DNA of 39,694 bases from an uncultured Oscillospiraceae bacterium (lineage in GTDB: Bacteria > Bacillota > Clostridia > Oscillospirales > Oscillospiraceae): contig CAJFQQ010000022.1 in NCBI GenBank assembly GCA_904419145.1, forward strand, positions 1-39,694. Direction: 5' to 3'. A program made the translations under genes and the position numbers. Positions 16,832-25,703 of this stretch are shown here, piece by piece. Positions within the stretch are counted from its first letter, which is position 1; each line of letters opens with the position of its first letter. Below the pieces are notes generated by a model. It was not told where the DNA came from. It did no database searches and saw only the letters and a program-made list of their open reading frames with translations.

Positions 16832-17890
16832 TCAGTCCAGCTGAGGAGCAGCGGCTTGCCCCTCACGGCCGGCGTATAGAGAGCGGCTGTAATGAAAGAT
16901 TTCATCAATCGCCACGCGATAGACCATAGGCGTCAGGGCTTTGAAGGCCAGGGCCAAGCCGCCATTGCGGCCGAGGCGATCAATCACGCCACGAATGTAT
17001 TGACGCAGGGTATTTTCCGAAAGATCAGGATCCTGCAGTACATAGGGATCCAACGTCACCTGGAGATTTAAGCGCCCGTTTGTATCTTTCTGGACCTGAC
17101 GATGATCATTCATGTTTTGGGTTTCCCACATACAGAAGCCGATTTCTACCATATCCGGTGCCAGGGCCTGGCATTTGCCGCAGGAGTGGCAGATATAAGA
17201 CACACCATAGGAGCGTACAACATCGGCAATCCGCTTCATGGGCGGCAGAATCAGTTCCCGGAAGGTTTCCGGGGCCATAAAGGTGCTCAACTGAGTTCCC
17301 CAGTCGTCGCTGTTGATAAGAATATCCAGAGGGATCCATTCTTTCATCAGCTTATGGATCATGGCGATCTTGTAGTCGGCCATTGCATTGAAAAAGGCAG
17401 AGGCGTCCTCGGGCTCTTCTACCATCCATGCCAGACACTCTTCCGTAGGGCATAGCGAAAGCAAGCGTTCAAATAGACCATCCTGCATCACATAGCCGGT
17501 TGGCTTGTTTGGGGAGAGCTTTGCTTCCGCTTCTGCCCGCCCTTGGGAAAAATCAATTTGGTCGAGATCCGGGAAGATCAATTTTTCACGCCATTGAGAC
17601 ATGTCTTCCATAATAAAGCTGTTTGGGGATACGGTCTGTCCGCCTACAGTGTCTACATAGGTCCAGCTAACGCCGAACCAGTCTTTTCCGCTGGTGCCAA
17701 ATGGCGGGCGGTCATTGTCTGCTGGACAGGAGGTCATCTGGTGATCAAGACCCATCATCGGAACCCAATAGGGAATTTTACCTTCCAATAGAAGCTTGAG
17801 GTTCTCTTTTTGGGAAACTGGATAGTCCAACACAGGAGGATCGCAGGGCGGCGGCATCATACGTGACTCAATGGTGAAGCTTTTGGCCAT
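16832..17890 (-). CDS. Uroporphyrinogen decarboxylase-family (MtaA/CmuA-like) protein
   Basis: A 352-residue member of the URO-D superfamily, which in anaerobes mostly means zinc-dependent methyltransferases acting on corrinoid proteins or coenzyme M rather than haem synthesis. H235-S-C237-G-K-C240 matches the HxC zinc motif of MtaA-type enzymes. The third zinc ligand usually lies near the C-terminus, but I see no cysteine there. I chose ATG 17890, 8 nt after AAAGGAG; an 11-residue longer frame lacks a ribosome site. No corrinoid protein or methyltransferase partner is adjacent, so the substrate and its link to the neighbouring locus are open. Confidence 0.8.
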   Translation of the reverse strand: MAKSFTIESRMMPPPCDPPVLDYPVSQKENLKLLLEGKIPYWVPMMGLDHQMTSCPADNDRPPFGTSGKDWFGVSWTYVDTVGGQTVSPNSFIMEDMSQWREKLIFPDLDQIDFSQGRAEAEAKLSPNKPTGYVMQDGLFERLLSLCPTEECLAWMVEEPEDASAFFNAMADYKIAMIHKLMKEWIPLDILINSDDWGTQLSTFMAPETFRELILPPMKRIADVVRSYGVSYICHSCGKCQALAPDMVEIGFCMWETQNMNDHRQVQKDTNGRLNLQVTLDPYVLQDPDLSENTLRQYIRGVIDRLGRNGGLALAFKALTPMVYRVAIDEIFHYSRSLYAGREGQAAAPQLD

Positions 17891-17973
17891 ATACAGTGCT
17901 CCTTTCAGTGATTCGCTGGGCATTTCTCGTCTCTGCCCGAAATAAAAGCGGGGTAATACATGTTTTCATTCCG

Positions 17974-18003
17974 ATTATAGCACCCATCCCCAACAGCTGT
18001 CAA
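17974..18003 (-). promoter_or_regulatory. Promoter of the URO-D-like gene
   Basis: On the minus strand, TTGACA (18003-17998), an 18-bp spacer and TATAAT (17979-17974). The leader is about 75 nt. Confidence 0.8.
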
Positions 18004-18288
18004 TTTCACAGATATGATTCCGGCATGTGGGCCAATAAGGTGAGGTTACGGCATGAAAGTGGATCCTTCAAAAAGAAAAGCCGGCTGACGCAGAGTGAGA
18101 AAACATGGCAGCTCCCTGAGCAGCGTACGCTGAACAGGATCAGCCTTATCCTTGCGTTGGAGCGTATGATTGTTCTTCCAGGGGGTGCCTGTGGGGAGGC
18201 GGATAAGAGGGGACGTTGATTTTCCATAAAAATTTCGCACAAAACCAACACAAAACAAAAATTTTTTTGAGTTTATGTTAGATTTACC
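18004..18288. other. Intergenic region between divergent genes
   Basis: I see no gene with a ribosome site or recognisable motif. The part at 18225-18290 is AT-rich, as is common upstream of a regulated promoter. Confidence 0.4.
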
Positions 18289-18317
18289 TTGACAAGTTGA
18301 GCTGGATGGTATATGCT
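18289..18317 (+). promoter_or_regulatory. Promoter of the deoR-E2-E3-E1 operon
   Basis: TTGACA (18289-18294), a 17-bp spacer and TATGCT (18312-18317), 38 bp before the DeoR gene. No other strong promoter is visible before E2, so the four genes are probably co-transcribed. Confidence 0.75.
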
Positions 18318-18354
18318 TACGGCGGAATAAAGACAGGGAAGAGGGTGCGGTGAT

Positions 18355-19116
18355 ATGCTGGTGGCCGAGCGCAGACAGGTGATATTGGAACGGCTGCATG
18401 CCACATCCCGTGTAGTAGTAGCAGAGTTGAGTGCGGAATTCGGCGTCTCTGAGGAGACTATCCGCCGGGATTTGGAGTGGTTGGAGAAAGAGGGGGTCGC
18501 CACCCGGACCTATGGGGGGGCGGTGCTGAAAAATAATGACCGGGTCCCGCCTCCGTACGCTGTTCGGAAAAACACGAATGTGGAGGGTAAGGTAGCGATT
18601 GCGCAGCTGCTGGCCCCCATGATCCATGAGGGCGATGCCATCATGGTAGATGAGAGTTCGACGGCGGCGTATGCGATCCGGGCATTGCGGCATCTGCGCA
18701 GTATTACCCTGATTACCAATTCTCAGGAAATGATTCAGGAGATGGGACGGCAGGAGTCGTGGCAGATTATTTCCACCGGAGGCCACCTCAAGTGCGATGT
18801 TATGGCCTTGGTGGGCCCCCAGGCTGTCCGGAGCATTGAAAACTACCATGTACGTTGGGCGATTTTGTCCTGCAGGGGTATTAACGACCGCCTGGGGATT
18901 GCGGATTCCTCAGAGGATATTGTCCAGGTCAAGCGGGCCATGATGCGCTCCGCAGATGACACCATCCTGCTGGCGGATCACCGTAAGTTTGACAGAACCG
19001 GCTTTGTAGCGCTAGGTCGGTTGGATGAGGTGGACTACCTGGTTACCGACCAGGCGCCAAGTGAAGAGTGGTGTCTGGACTTAGAGCAGAAAAAAGTTCA
19101 GCTTATTTTTCAATAA
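18355..19116 (+). CDS. DeoR-family transcriptional regulator
   Basis: A 253-residue regulator with the canonical N-terminal DeoR helix-turn-helix (AERRQVILERL, then LSAEFGVSEETIRRDLEWLE, then RTYGGAVL at 1-60). The C-terminal sugar-phosphate sensing domain folds like an isomerase and includes DESSTAAYAIRAL and LLADHRKFDRTGF. Members usually repress sugar-catabolic operons until a phosphorylated sugar binds. It lies 60 bp before E2 and is the first gene of the dehydrogenase operon, so it most likely controls the complex. That would mean the inducer is a sugar phosphate or similar metabolite (inference). Confidence 0.92.
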   Translation: MLVAERRQVILERLHATSRVVVAELSAEFGVSEETIRRDLEWLEKEGVATRTYGGAVLKNNDRVPPPYAVRKNTNVEGKVAIAQLLAPMIHEGDAIMVDESSTAAYAIRALRHLRSITLITNSQEMIQEMGRQESWQIISTGGHLKCDVMALVGPQAVRSIENYHVRWAILSCRGINDRLGIADSSEDIVQVKRAMMRSADDTILLADHRKFDRTGFVALGRLDEVDYLVTDQAPSEEWCLDLEQKKVQLIFQ

Positions 19117-19176
19117 GTCAGTGTAAGGGCTGCAAGGCCCATGAGGAACCATTTAAAACAGAAGGAGGAGAACATT

Positions 19177-20826
19177 ATGGCAAATGCGGTGGTGATGCCC
19201 AAGGCGGGCATCACGGTAGAATCATGTATCATTGGAAAATGGCTGAAAAAAGTGGGTGACCCAGTGGCAATAGGTGACATCCTGTTCAGCTATGAGACGG
19301 ACAAGGCGGCATTTGAGTGCGAATCCACCGCCGAGGGCGAGCTGCTGGAGATCTTTTTCCAGGATGGGGATGAGGTGCCCTGCCTCACCAACGTGTGTGC
19401 CATCGGCACCAAGGGGGAGGACGTCTCCGCCCTGCGCCCCGGCGGCGAGACGGCAACTCCTGCGGAGAGCGCACCGGCCCCTGCGGCCAGCGCTCCGGCA
19501 GCCGCGCCTGCCCCGGCCAAGTCCGCCGCGCCGGTTCCCCAGCACATTGCCGCAGTGGTGATGCCCAAGGCGGGTATCACCGTGGAGTCCTGCATCATCG
19601 GCAAGTGGGAGAAGAAGATCGGCGACCAGATCAAGGTGGGGGACATCCTCTTCAGCTATGAGACGGACAAGGCATCCTTTGAGTGTGAGTCCACCGCCGA
19701 GGGCGAGCTCATTGACATCTTCTTCCAGGATGGGGACGAGGTGCCCTGCCTGACCAACGTCTGCGTCATCGGCCAGCGGGGCGAGGACTACTCCGCCCTG
19801 CGCCCTGACGGGGATGCGGTCGGTGCGGAAGCCGCTTCCGCCCCCGCGCAGACAGTCCCCGCGGCTGTGGCTGCGCCCGCTGCCACCACCGCTCCGGCCG
19901 GAAAGACGGCCATCTCCCCCAGAGCCCGGAAGGTGGCGGAGCACGCCGGTGTGGACGCCTCTCTGGCAACGCCCACCGGCCCCAAGGGACGGATCATCGA
20001 GCGGGACGTGCGCAAGCTCCTGGCCGAGGGCGTTCCCGCTGTGGCTGCCGCTCCCATCCAGACCGCCGCGCCTACACAGGCCGCAGCGGCGCCCGCCGCA
20101 CCGGCGCCCGCCGCACCGGCCGCGGCGGAGGCGGAGTATGAGGATGTGAAGTTCAGCGGCATCCGCCGGGCTATCAGCAAGTCCATGCACACCTCTCTGA
20201 GCACCATGGCGCAGCTGACCCACAACTTCTCCTTCGACGCCACGGAGATCCTCCAGTACCGCAAGCAGCTGAAGGCTGCCGGGGAGCCCTACGACGGCAT
20301 CACCATCGGCGATATCGTCCTGTATGCCGTGTCCCGCACGGTGCTGTCCTGCCCGGATCTCAACGCCCACATGCTGGACGACAACAATATCCGCCTCTTC
20401 AAGCACGTGAACCTGGGTGTGGCGGTGGATACGCCCCGGGGCCTCATGGTGCCCACCATCTTCCGGGCTGAGACCAAGAGCCTGCTGGAGATCTCCAAGG
20501 AAGTCAAGGACCTGGCTGCCCAGGCCCGCAGCGGCAGCATCAGCCCGGACCTCCTCAGCGGCGGCACTTTCACGGTGACGAACCTGGGCTCCTTTGGCGT
20601 GGAGTCCTTCACCCCGGTCATCAACCCGCCCCAGACCGGCATCCTGGGTGTCTGCACCACCGTCCAGCGGCCCCGTCAGGCCGCCGACGGCTCCATCCAG
20701 CTCTACCCGGCCATGGGCCTGTCCCTGACCTACGACCACCGCGCCGTGGACGGCGCGCCGGCCTCCCGCTTCATGAAACAGCTGTGCAGCAACCTGGAAC
20801 ACTTCACGGTGCTGCTGTCCAAATAA
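19177..20826 (+). CDS. Two-lipoyl-domain dihydrolipoamide acyltransferase (E2)
   Basis: Core of a 2-oxo-acid dehydrogenase complex: it carries the acyl group on lipoyl-lysine and passes it to CoA. The 549 residues comprise lipoyl domain 1 (about 3-80, Lys43 in ETDKAAF), an Ala/Pro linker, lipoyl domain 2 (about 125-202, Lys165 in ETDKASF), a second linker, an E3/E1-binding domain (245-285, ISPRARKVAEHAGV), a third linker and the catalytic domain (about 320-549) with YDHRAVDG. The two lipoyl domains are very alike even at DNA level, indicating tandem duplication. Both carry an unusual ITVESCIIGKW stretch with a cysteine. I chose ATG 19177 after GGAGGAG. Acyl specificity cannot be read from sequence. 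Confidence 0.93.
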   Translation: MANAVVMPKAGITVESCIIGKWLKKVGDPVAIGDILFSYETDKAAFECESTAEGELLEIFFQDGDEVPCLTNVCAIGTKGEDVSALRPGGETATPAESAPAPAASAPAAAPAPAKSAAPVPQHIAAVVMPKAGITVESCIIGKWEKKIGDQIKVGDILFSYETDKASFECESTAEGELIDIFFQDGDEVPCLTNVCVIGQRGEDYSALRPDGDAVGAEAASAPAQTVPAAVAAPAATTAPAGKTAISPRARKVAEHAGVDASLATPTGPKGRIIERDVRKLLAEGVPAVAAAPIQTAAPTQAAAAPAAPAPAAPAAAEAEYEDVKFSGIRRAISKSMHTSLSTMAQLTHNFSFDATEILQYRKQLKAAGEPYDGITIGDIVLYAVSRTVLSCPDLNAHMLDDNNIRLFKHVNLGVAVDTPRGLMVPTIFRAETKSLLEISKEVKDLAAQARSGSISPDLLSGGTFTVTNLGSFGVESFTPVINPPQTGILGVCTTVQRPRQAADGSIQLYPAMGLSLTYDHRAVDGAPASRFMKQLCSNLEHFTVLLSK

Positions 20827-20838
20827 AGGAGGAATAGT

Positions 20839-22206
20839 ATGGCTACATATGATTTACTTGTCATCGGCGGCGGCCCTGGCGGCTACCTCTGCGCCGAGCG
20901 GGCCGCCCAGGGCGGCCTGCAGGTGGCCCTGTTCGAGCGGGAGCACCTGGGCGGCACCTGCCTCAACGAGGGCTGCGTTCCCACCAAGACCCTGCTGAAC
21001 TCCGCCAAGCTCTACCGCCACGCCACCGAGAGCGCCGCCTTCGGCGTCACGGCGGAGAAGGTCACCTTCGACCACGCCAAGGTGGTGGAGCGCAAGGGCA
21101 AGGTGGTCCATACCCTGGTCTCCGGGGTGGAGGCCACCATGAAGGCCAACAAGGTGACGGTGATCCGCGCCGCCGCGGAGATTCAGGGCCGCGCGGACGA
21201 TGGCTTCGCCGTCCAGGCCGGCGGCGAGACCTATGTGGGCAAGCGGCTGGTGATCGCCTCCGGCTCCGAGACCACCATTCCCCCGGTGCCCGGCCTGAAG
21301 GAGGGCCTGGCCTCCGGCTTTGTGGTGACCAACCGGGAGGTGCTGGACCGCAAGGAGCTGCCCCGGGATCTTGTGGTCATCGGCGGCGGCGTCATCGGCC
21401 TGGAGATGGCCTGCTATTTCGCCAGCGTGGGCGTCCACGTGATCGTGGTGGAGATGATGCCCAAGATCGCCGGCCCCACCGACGAGGAGATCTGCAAGAT
21501 CCTCATGGATACCTACGGCAAGCGGGGCATGGAATTCAAGCTCTCCAGCAAGGTGCTGGAGGTCACCGACCACTCCGTCCTCTACGAGGCCGCCGGCGAG
21601 AAGCACGAGATCCCCTGCGACCTGGTGCTGCTGTCCGCCGGGCGCCGTCCCTATACCAAGGGGCTGGGCCTGGAGAAGCTGAACATTGAGATGGACCGGG
21701 CGGCCATTGTCACCGACAAGCACATGTGCACCAACGTGGCTGGGGTCTACGCCATCGGCGACTGCAACGCCAAGCTGATGCTGGCCCACACCGCCTACCG
21801 CGAGGCGGAGGTGGCCGTCAACCATATGCTGGGCATCAAGGATGAGATGCGCTACGAGGTGATCCCCTCGGTGATCTACACCGATCCGGAGGTGGCCAGC
21901 GTGGGCGAGAGCAAGGCCAGCGCCGAGGCCAAGGGCATGAACGTCAAGGAGATCAAGGTGCCCATGGTCTACTCCGGCCGCTATGTGGCAGAGAACGAGG
22001 GCGGCAAGGGCTTTATCAAGCTGGTGGTGGACACGGACCGCAACCGCCTGGTGGGCTGCCACATGGTGGGGAGCTACGCCTCCGAGTGCATCATGACCGC
22101 CACCATGATGGTGGACACCGAGCTGACGCCCCAGCGCCTGCAGAAGCTGGTCTTCCCCCATCCCACAGTCAGCGAGATCATCCGGGAAGCGCTGTTCAAG
22201 ATTTGA
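20839..22206 (+). CDS. Dihydrolipoamide dehydrogenase (E3)
   Basis: A 455-residue flavoprotein that reoxidises dihydrolipoamide using NAD+. It has an N-terminal FAD site (VIGGGPGGYLCAERAAQ), the redox disulfide motif GGTCLNEGCVPTK, the NAD site (VVIGGGVIGLEMACYF), the second FAD motif YAIGDCN and the C-terminal HPTVSE active-site histidine. It starts 12 nt after the E2 stop behind AAAGGAGG. Its place between E2 and E1 indicates a dedicated E3 for this complex. Confidence 0.95.
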   Translation: MATYDLLVIGGGPGGYLCAERAAQGGLQVALFEREHLGGTCLNEGCVPTKTLLNSAKLYRHATESAAFGVTAEKVTFDHAKVVERKGKVVHTLVSGVEATMKANKVTVIRAAAEIQGRADDGFAVQAGGETYVGKRLVIASGSETTIPPVPGLKEGLASGFVVTNREVLDRKELPRDLVVIGGGVIGLEMACYFASVGVHVIVVEMMPKIAGPTDEEICKILMDTYGKRGMEFKLSSKVLEVTDHSVLYEAAGEKHEIPCDLVLLSAGRRPYTKGLGLEKLNIEMDRAAIVTDKHMCTNVAGVYAIGDCNAKLMLAHTAYREAEVAVNHMLGIKDEMRYEVIPSVIYTDPEVASVGESKASAEAKGMNVKEIKVPMVYSGRYVAENEGGKGFIKLVVDTDRNRLVGCHMVGSYASECIMTATMMVDTELTPQRLQKLVFPHPTVSEIIREALFKI

Positions 22207-22240
22207 GTAGATGGATATAGAATAGAGGAGGTTACAAGCT

Positions 22241-24715
22241 ATGCCTAAGAGTATTTATGTGGATCCCGCGGCAACCCGCGCCCCTGGCAAGATCACCTTT
22301 GCGGATATCCCTGTCAACGTATACAACAGAACCATTGCCGACGAGCGCAAGAGCGGCAAGTTTACGGACGACGACCTGGTGCGTATCTGGCGGGACATCA
22401 CCATCCTGCGGGAGTTTGAGTCCATGCTCAACCAGATCAAGACCCAGGGCGGCTATAACGGCGTTGAGGTCACCTATCCCGGCCCCGCTCACCTGTCCCT
22501 GGGCCAGGAGGCCGCCGCTGTGGGCCAGGCCTATCTGCTGGGCCCCAACGACTTCAACTTCGGCAGCCACCGCAGCCACAGCGAGATCCTGGCCAAGAGC
22601 CTCTCCTGCATCCAGAAGCTCAGCGACGAGGAGCTCATGCACATTATGGAGAATTTCCTGGGCGGCAAGACCCTCAGGGCCGTGGAGAAGATGGGGCCGG
22701 TGAAGGACACCAAGGAGCTGGCCATCCGCTTTATCGTCTACGGCGCCCTGTCTGAGATCTTCGCCCGGGAGACCGGCTTCCACAAGGGCATGGGCGGCTC
22801 CATGCACGCCTTCTTCCTGCCCTTTGGCGTCTATCCCAACAACGCCATCGTGGGCGGCAGCGCCACCATCGCCACCGGCGCGGCCCTCTTCAAGAAGTGC
22901 AACGGCAAGGACGGCATCGTCATCTGCAACATCGGCGACGGCGCCATGGGCCGCGGCCCCGTGTGGGAGGCGCTGAACTTCGCCTCCATGGACCAGTACC
23001 ACACCCTCTGGGAGGAGGGCAAGCAGAAGGGCATGCCCATCCTCTTCAACATCTTCAACAACTCCTACGGCATGGGCGGTCAGACCCGCGGCGAGACCAT
23101 GGCCTACGACATGGTGGCCCGGGTGGGCGCCGGCGTCTCCCCCACGGAGATGCACGCCGAGCGGGTGGACGGCTACAACCCCCTGGCGGTCATCGACGCC
23201 ATGGAGCGCAAGATGGAGCTTCTCCACAACGGCCAGGGCCCCGTGCTGCTGGATACCATCACCTACCGCCTCTCCGGCCACTCCACCTCCGACCAGAATG
23301 CCTACCGCACCAAGGAGGAGATCGAGGCCTGGCGGGCCGTGGACCCCATCGTCACCTACCGCCAGGCGCTGGTGGAGGCCGGCGTGGCTCCCGAGAGCCG
23401 CTTTGAGGAGATCATGGCCGAAACCGTGGAGCGCATGACCAACATCTGCCGCCACGCCGCCGACCCCAGCTTCTCCCCCTATGTGGACTTCAAGGCCAAC
23501 CCCACCTTCCTGGAGGATCTGATGTTCTCCAACGAGGAGGTCAAGGCCTTCGACGACCGGCCCGTGGAGGTCACCACCCCCAAGGAGGAGTGCCCCCGCT
23601 ACCAGCAGATGGCCGCCAAGGAGCGCATGGCTGTCAAGGACGGCAAGCCCGTGAGCAAGATGAAGCTCTTCAACCTGCGCGACGCCATCAGCGAGGTGAT
23701 CCTGGACAAGTTCTACGAGGACCCCACCTTCATCTCCTATGGCGAGGATGTCCGCGACTGGGGCGGCGCCTTCGCCGTCTACCGCGGCATGCAGGAGTCC
23801 ATCCCCCACAGCCGCCTGTTCAACGCCCCCATCAGCGAGTCCGCCATCGTGGGCAGCGCCGTGGGCTACGGCATGTGCGGCGGCCGGGCTCTGGTGGAGC
23901 TGATGTACGCCGACTTCATCGGCTGCGCCGGCGACGAAATCTTCAACCAGCTGTCCAAGTGGCAGGCCATGTCCGCCGACATCCTGAAGATGCCTGTGGT
24001 GGTCCGTGTCTCCGTGGGCTCCAAGTACGGCGCCCAGCACAGCCAGGACTGGACCTCCCTGTGCGCCCACATCCCCGGCCTGAAGGTCTGCTTCCCCGCC
24101 ACCCCCTGGGAGGCCAAGGGCCTGATGGAGTCCGCCCTCAACGGCACCGACCCGGTGATCTTCTTCGAGAGCCAGCGCATCTACGACGTGGGCGAGCAGT
24201 TCCACGAGGGCGGCGTGCCCACCGAGCGCTATGAGATCAAGATCGGCGACACCGACCTGATCCAGAGCGGCAAGGACGTGACGATCCTCACCGTGGGTGC
24301 CGTGCTCTACCGCGCGGTGGAGGCAGCCAAGGAGCTGAAGGAGAAGTACGGTATGGAGGCCGAGATCATCAACCTCCACTCCCTGGTGCCCCTGGACTAC
24401 ACCAAGATCGTGGAGAGCGTGAAAAAGACCGGCCGCGTGGTCCTGGTCAGCGACGCCTGCGCCCGGGGCTCCTTCCTCAACGACGTGGCCCGGAACATCG
24501 GCGAGCTGTGCTTCGACGATCTGGACGCTCCCCCGGTGGTGGTGGGCGCAGAGAACTGGATCACCCCGCCCTTCGAGTTCGACGAGTTCTTCTTCCCCCA
24601 GAAGTCCTGGATCCTGGACGCCATCCACGAGAAGATCGTCCCCCTGCCCGGATATGTGCCCACCCACAGCTTCACCGACGCTGAGCAGTTGCGCAAGGCC
24701 AAGCTGGGTGTGTAA
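22241..24715 (+). CDS. 2-oxo-acid dehydrogenase E1 with fused alpha and beta subunits
   Basis: The thiamine-diphosphate enzyme that decarboxylates a 2-oxo acid and loads the lipoyl group. The 824 residues join two proteins that are usually separate. The alpha part (about 1-440) has the ThDP motif G232-D-G with NIFNNSYGMGG downstream. The beta part (about 470-824) has FNAPISESAIVGSAVGYG, whose glutamate activates ThDP, and VELMYADFIGCAGDEI. It lies 34 nt after E3 behind AGAGGAGG. Family members act on pyruvate, acetoin or branched-chain oxo acids; I cannot assign which. The very high G/C at third positions suggests strong expression. Confidence 0.92.
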   Translation: MPKSIYVDPAATRAPGKITFADIPVNVYNRTIADERKSGKFTDDDLVRIWRDITILREFESMLNQIKTQGGYNGVEVTYPGPAHLSLGQEAAAVGQAYLLGPNDFNFGSHRSHSEILAKSLSCIQKLSDEELMHIMENFLGGKTLRAVEKMGPVKDTKELAIRFIVYGALSEIFARETGFHKGMGGSMHAFFLPFGVYPNNAIVGGSATIATGAALFKKCNGKDGIVICNIGDGAMGRGPVWEALNFASMDQYHTLWEEGKQKGMPILFNIFNNSYGMGGQTRGETMAYDMVARVGAGVSPTEMHAERVDGYNPLAVIDAMERKMELLHNGQGPVLLDTITYRLSGHSTSDQNAYRTKEEIEAWRAVDPIVTYRQALVEAGVAPESRFEEIMAETVERMTNICRHAADPSFSPYVDFKANPTFLEDLMFSNEEVKAFDDRPVEVTTPKEECPRYQQMAAKERMAVKDGKPVSKMKLFNLRDAISEVILDKFYEDPTFISYGEDVRDWGGAFAVYRGMQESIPHSRLFNAPISESAIVGSAVGYGMCGGRALVELMYADFIGCAGDEIFNQLSKWQAMSADILKMPVVVRVSVGSKYGAQHSQDWTSLCAHIPGLKVCFPATPWEAKGLMESALNGTDPVIFFESQRIYDVGEQFHEGGVPTERYEIKIGDTDLIQSGKDVTILTVGAVLYRAVEAAKELKEKYGMEAEIINLHSLVPLDYTKIVESVKKTGRVVLVSDACARGSFLNDVARNIGELCFDDLDAPPVVVGAENWITPPFEFDEFFFPQKSWILDAIHEKIVPLPGYVPTHSFTDAEQLRKAKLGV

Positions 24716-24740
24716 TCCCGCGTCAATCCCGTCAACGACA

Positions 24741-24774
24741 GAGAGACCGCCGCAAGAGCGGCGGTCTCTCTTCT
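24741..24774 (+). terminator. Terminator after the E1 gene
   Basis: A perfect 13-bp stem GAGAGACCGCCGC / GCGGCGGTCTCTC with an AAGA loop, followed by TTCT only. It marks the end of the dehydrogenase operon. Confidence 0.75.
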
Positions 24775-24807
24775 CCAAGGGGATTCGTAAAAGGGGGGAG
24801 ATATCTG

Positions 24808-25479
24808 ATGCGCTGGACCCGGACTGCCAATGCCGGCGGCCTGCTGGAAGCGGATGGCCGCCGGGTGCTTCTGGACGGCGTCTGCCAGGGGCTGGACGGC
24901 TATGAGGGGACGCCGCCGGAGCTGCTGGAGAGGCTGCTGGAGACGAAGCTGGATCTGATCGCCTTCACCCACAGCCACCGGGATCACTTCCTGGCCCCCT
25001 TTGTCCGGTGTTACCTCCGCCGCTGGCCGGGGACTCCCGTGGCCGGGCCGGCAGATCTCGTCCAGGCACTGGCGCCGTATCCGGTGACAGAGGAGCCCGT
25101 TAACCTGGGGGATCTTCAAATCCGCCCGGTAGCTACCCGGCATATCGGCGCGGCGTTTCGTACGGTGCCCCATTTCAGCTTCGTCCTCCGCACCTCGGGG
25201 GCCTGTCTGTGGTTCACCGGGGACGCCGCCCCAACCCAGCGGGTCTCACCGGAGGCATTGCCCCGTCCGGATGTGCTGCTGGCGCCGTTCGCCTATGCCG
25301 CCACCGAGGCGGGCTGGCGCGCCGCGGAATTGACCGGGGCAAAGGAGCTGGTGCTGCTCCATATGCCGCGTCGGGTCAAGGATCCGGCCGGGCTCTGGCC
25401 GGCAGTGGAGGCCGTGCTCAGCCGCCGGGACACAATTTCAGTCAGGATCCCGGCGATGGGGGAGACCCTTTTGCTGTAG
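24808..25479 (+). CDS. MBL-fold metal-dependent hydrolase
   Basis: A 223-residue metallo-beta-lactamase-fold protein with the metal motif T-H55-S-H57-R-D59-H60 and a later FTGDAAP aspartate ligand. The length and simple fold resemble UlaG/YtnP-like hydrolases, but the substrate is unknown. AAAGGGGGGAG precedes the ATG. It follows the E1 terminator by only 34 bp, so it may depend on read-through. A thioesterase or lactonase role for the adjacent pathway is conceivable but unsupported by sequence. Confidence 0.82.
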   Translation: MRWTRTANAGGLLEADGRRVLLDGVCQGLDGYEGTPPELLERLLETKLDLIAFTHSHRDHFLAPFVRCYLRRWPGTPVAGPADLVQALAPYPVTEEPVNLGDLQIRPVATRHIGAAFRTVPHFSFVLRTSGACLWFTGDAAPTQRVSPEALPRPDVLLAPFAYAATEAGWRAAELTGAKELVLLHMPRRVKDPAGLWPAVEAVLSRRDTISVRIPAMGETLLL

Positions 25480-25611
25480 GGAAGGAATAACCGGAATCGT
25501 TTCCAAAGCGGTGCCCGGCCGCGCTGTACCTGAAAGCACTGTCAACATGCATATTTTCTGCGTTGTATTTTTGTCCAATATTGTATCTTGCATAAAGTGA
25601 AACAGTGGTGG

Positions 25612-25629
25612 TAAGATGTATACATCTTA
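25612..25629. promoter_or_regulatory. Perfect 18-bp palindrome, possible GntR operator
   Basis: TAAGATGTATACATCTTA is a perfect palindrome with the TGTATACA core common in operators of GntR/FCD-family regulators. It lies 75 bp from the 3' end of the GntR gene rather than at its promoter. Assignment is inference. Confidence 0.4.
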
Positions 25630-25651
25630 AGAGGTTTTTGAACACTTACCT

Positions 25652-25686
25652 AAAAAATAGAACACCGTCGTGATAGGCGGTGTTCT
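25652..25686 (-). terminator. Terminator of the GntR-family gene
   Basis: On the minus strand, AGAACACCG / CGGTGTTCT (9 bp, 10-nt loop) followed by ATTTTTT. Confidence 0.88.
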
Positions 25687-25703
25687 GTACGCTGCTTCTG
25701 GAA

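Noticed and set aside
17896..18219. A 107-residue plus-strand frame between the URO-D-like and DeoR genes
   Set aside because: It spans the minus-strand promoter, has no ribosome site and shows no recognisable motif.
22232..24778. An 848-residue open frame on the minus strand opposite the E1 gene
   Set aside because: It mirrors the codon pattern of a very GC-rich gene, is rich in His/Gly/Leu low complexity, and has no ribosome site or family motif. The plus strand encodes a clear E1.
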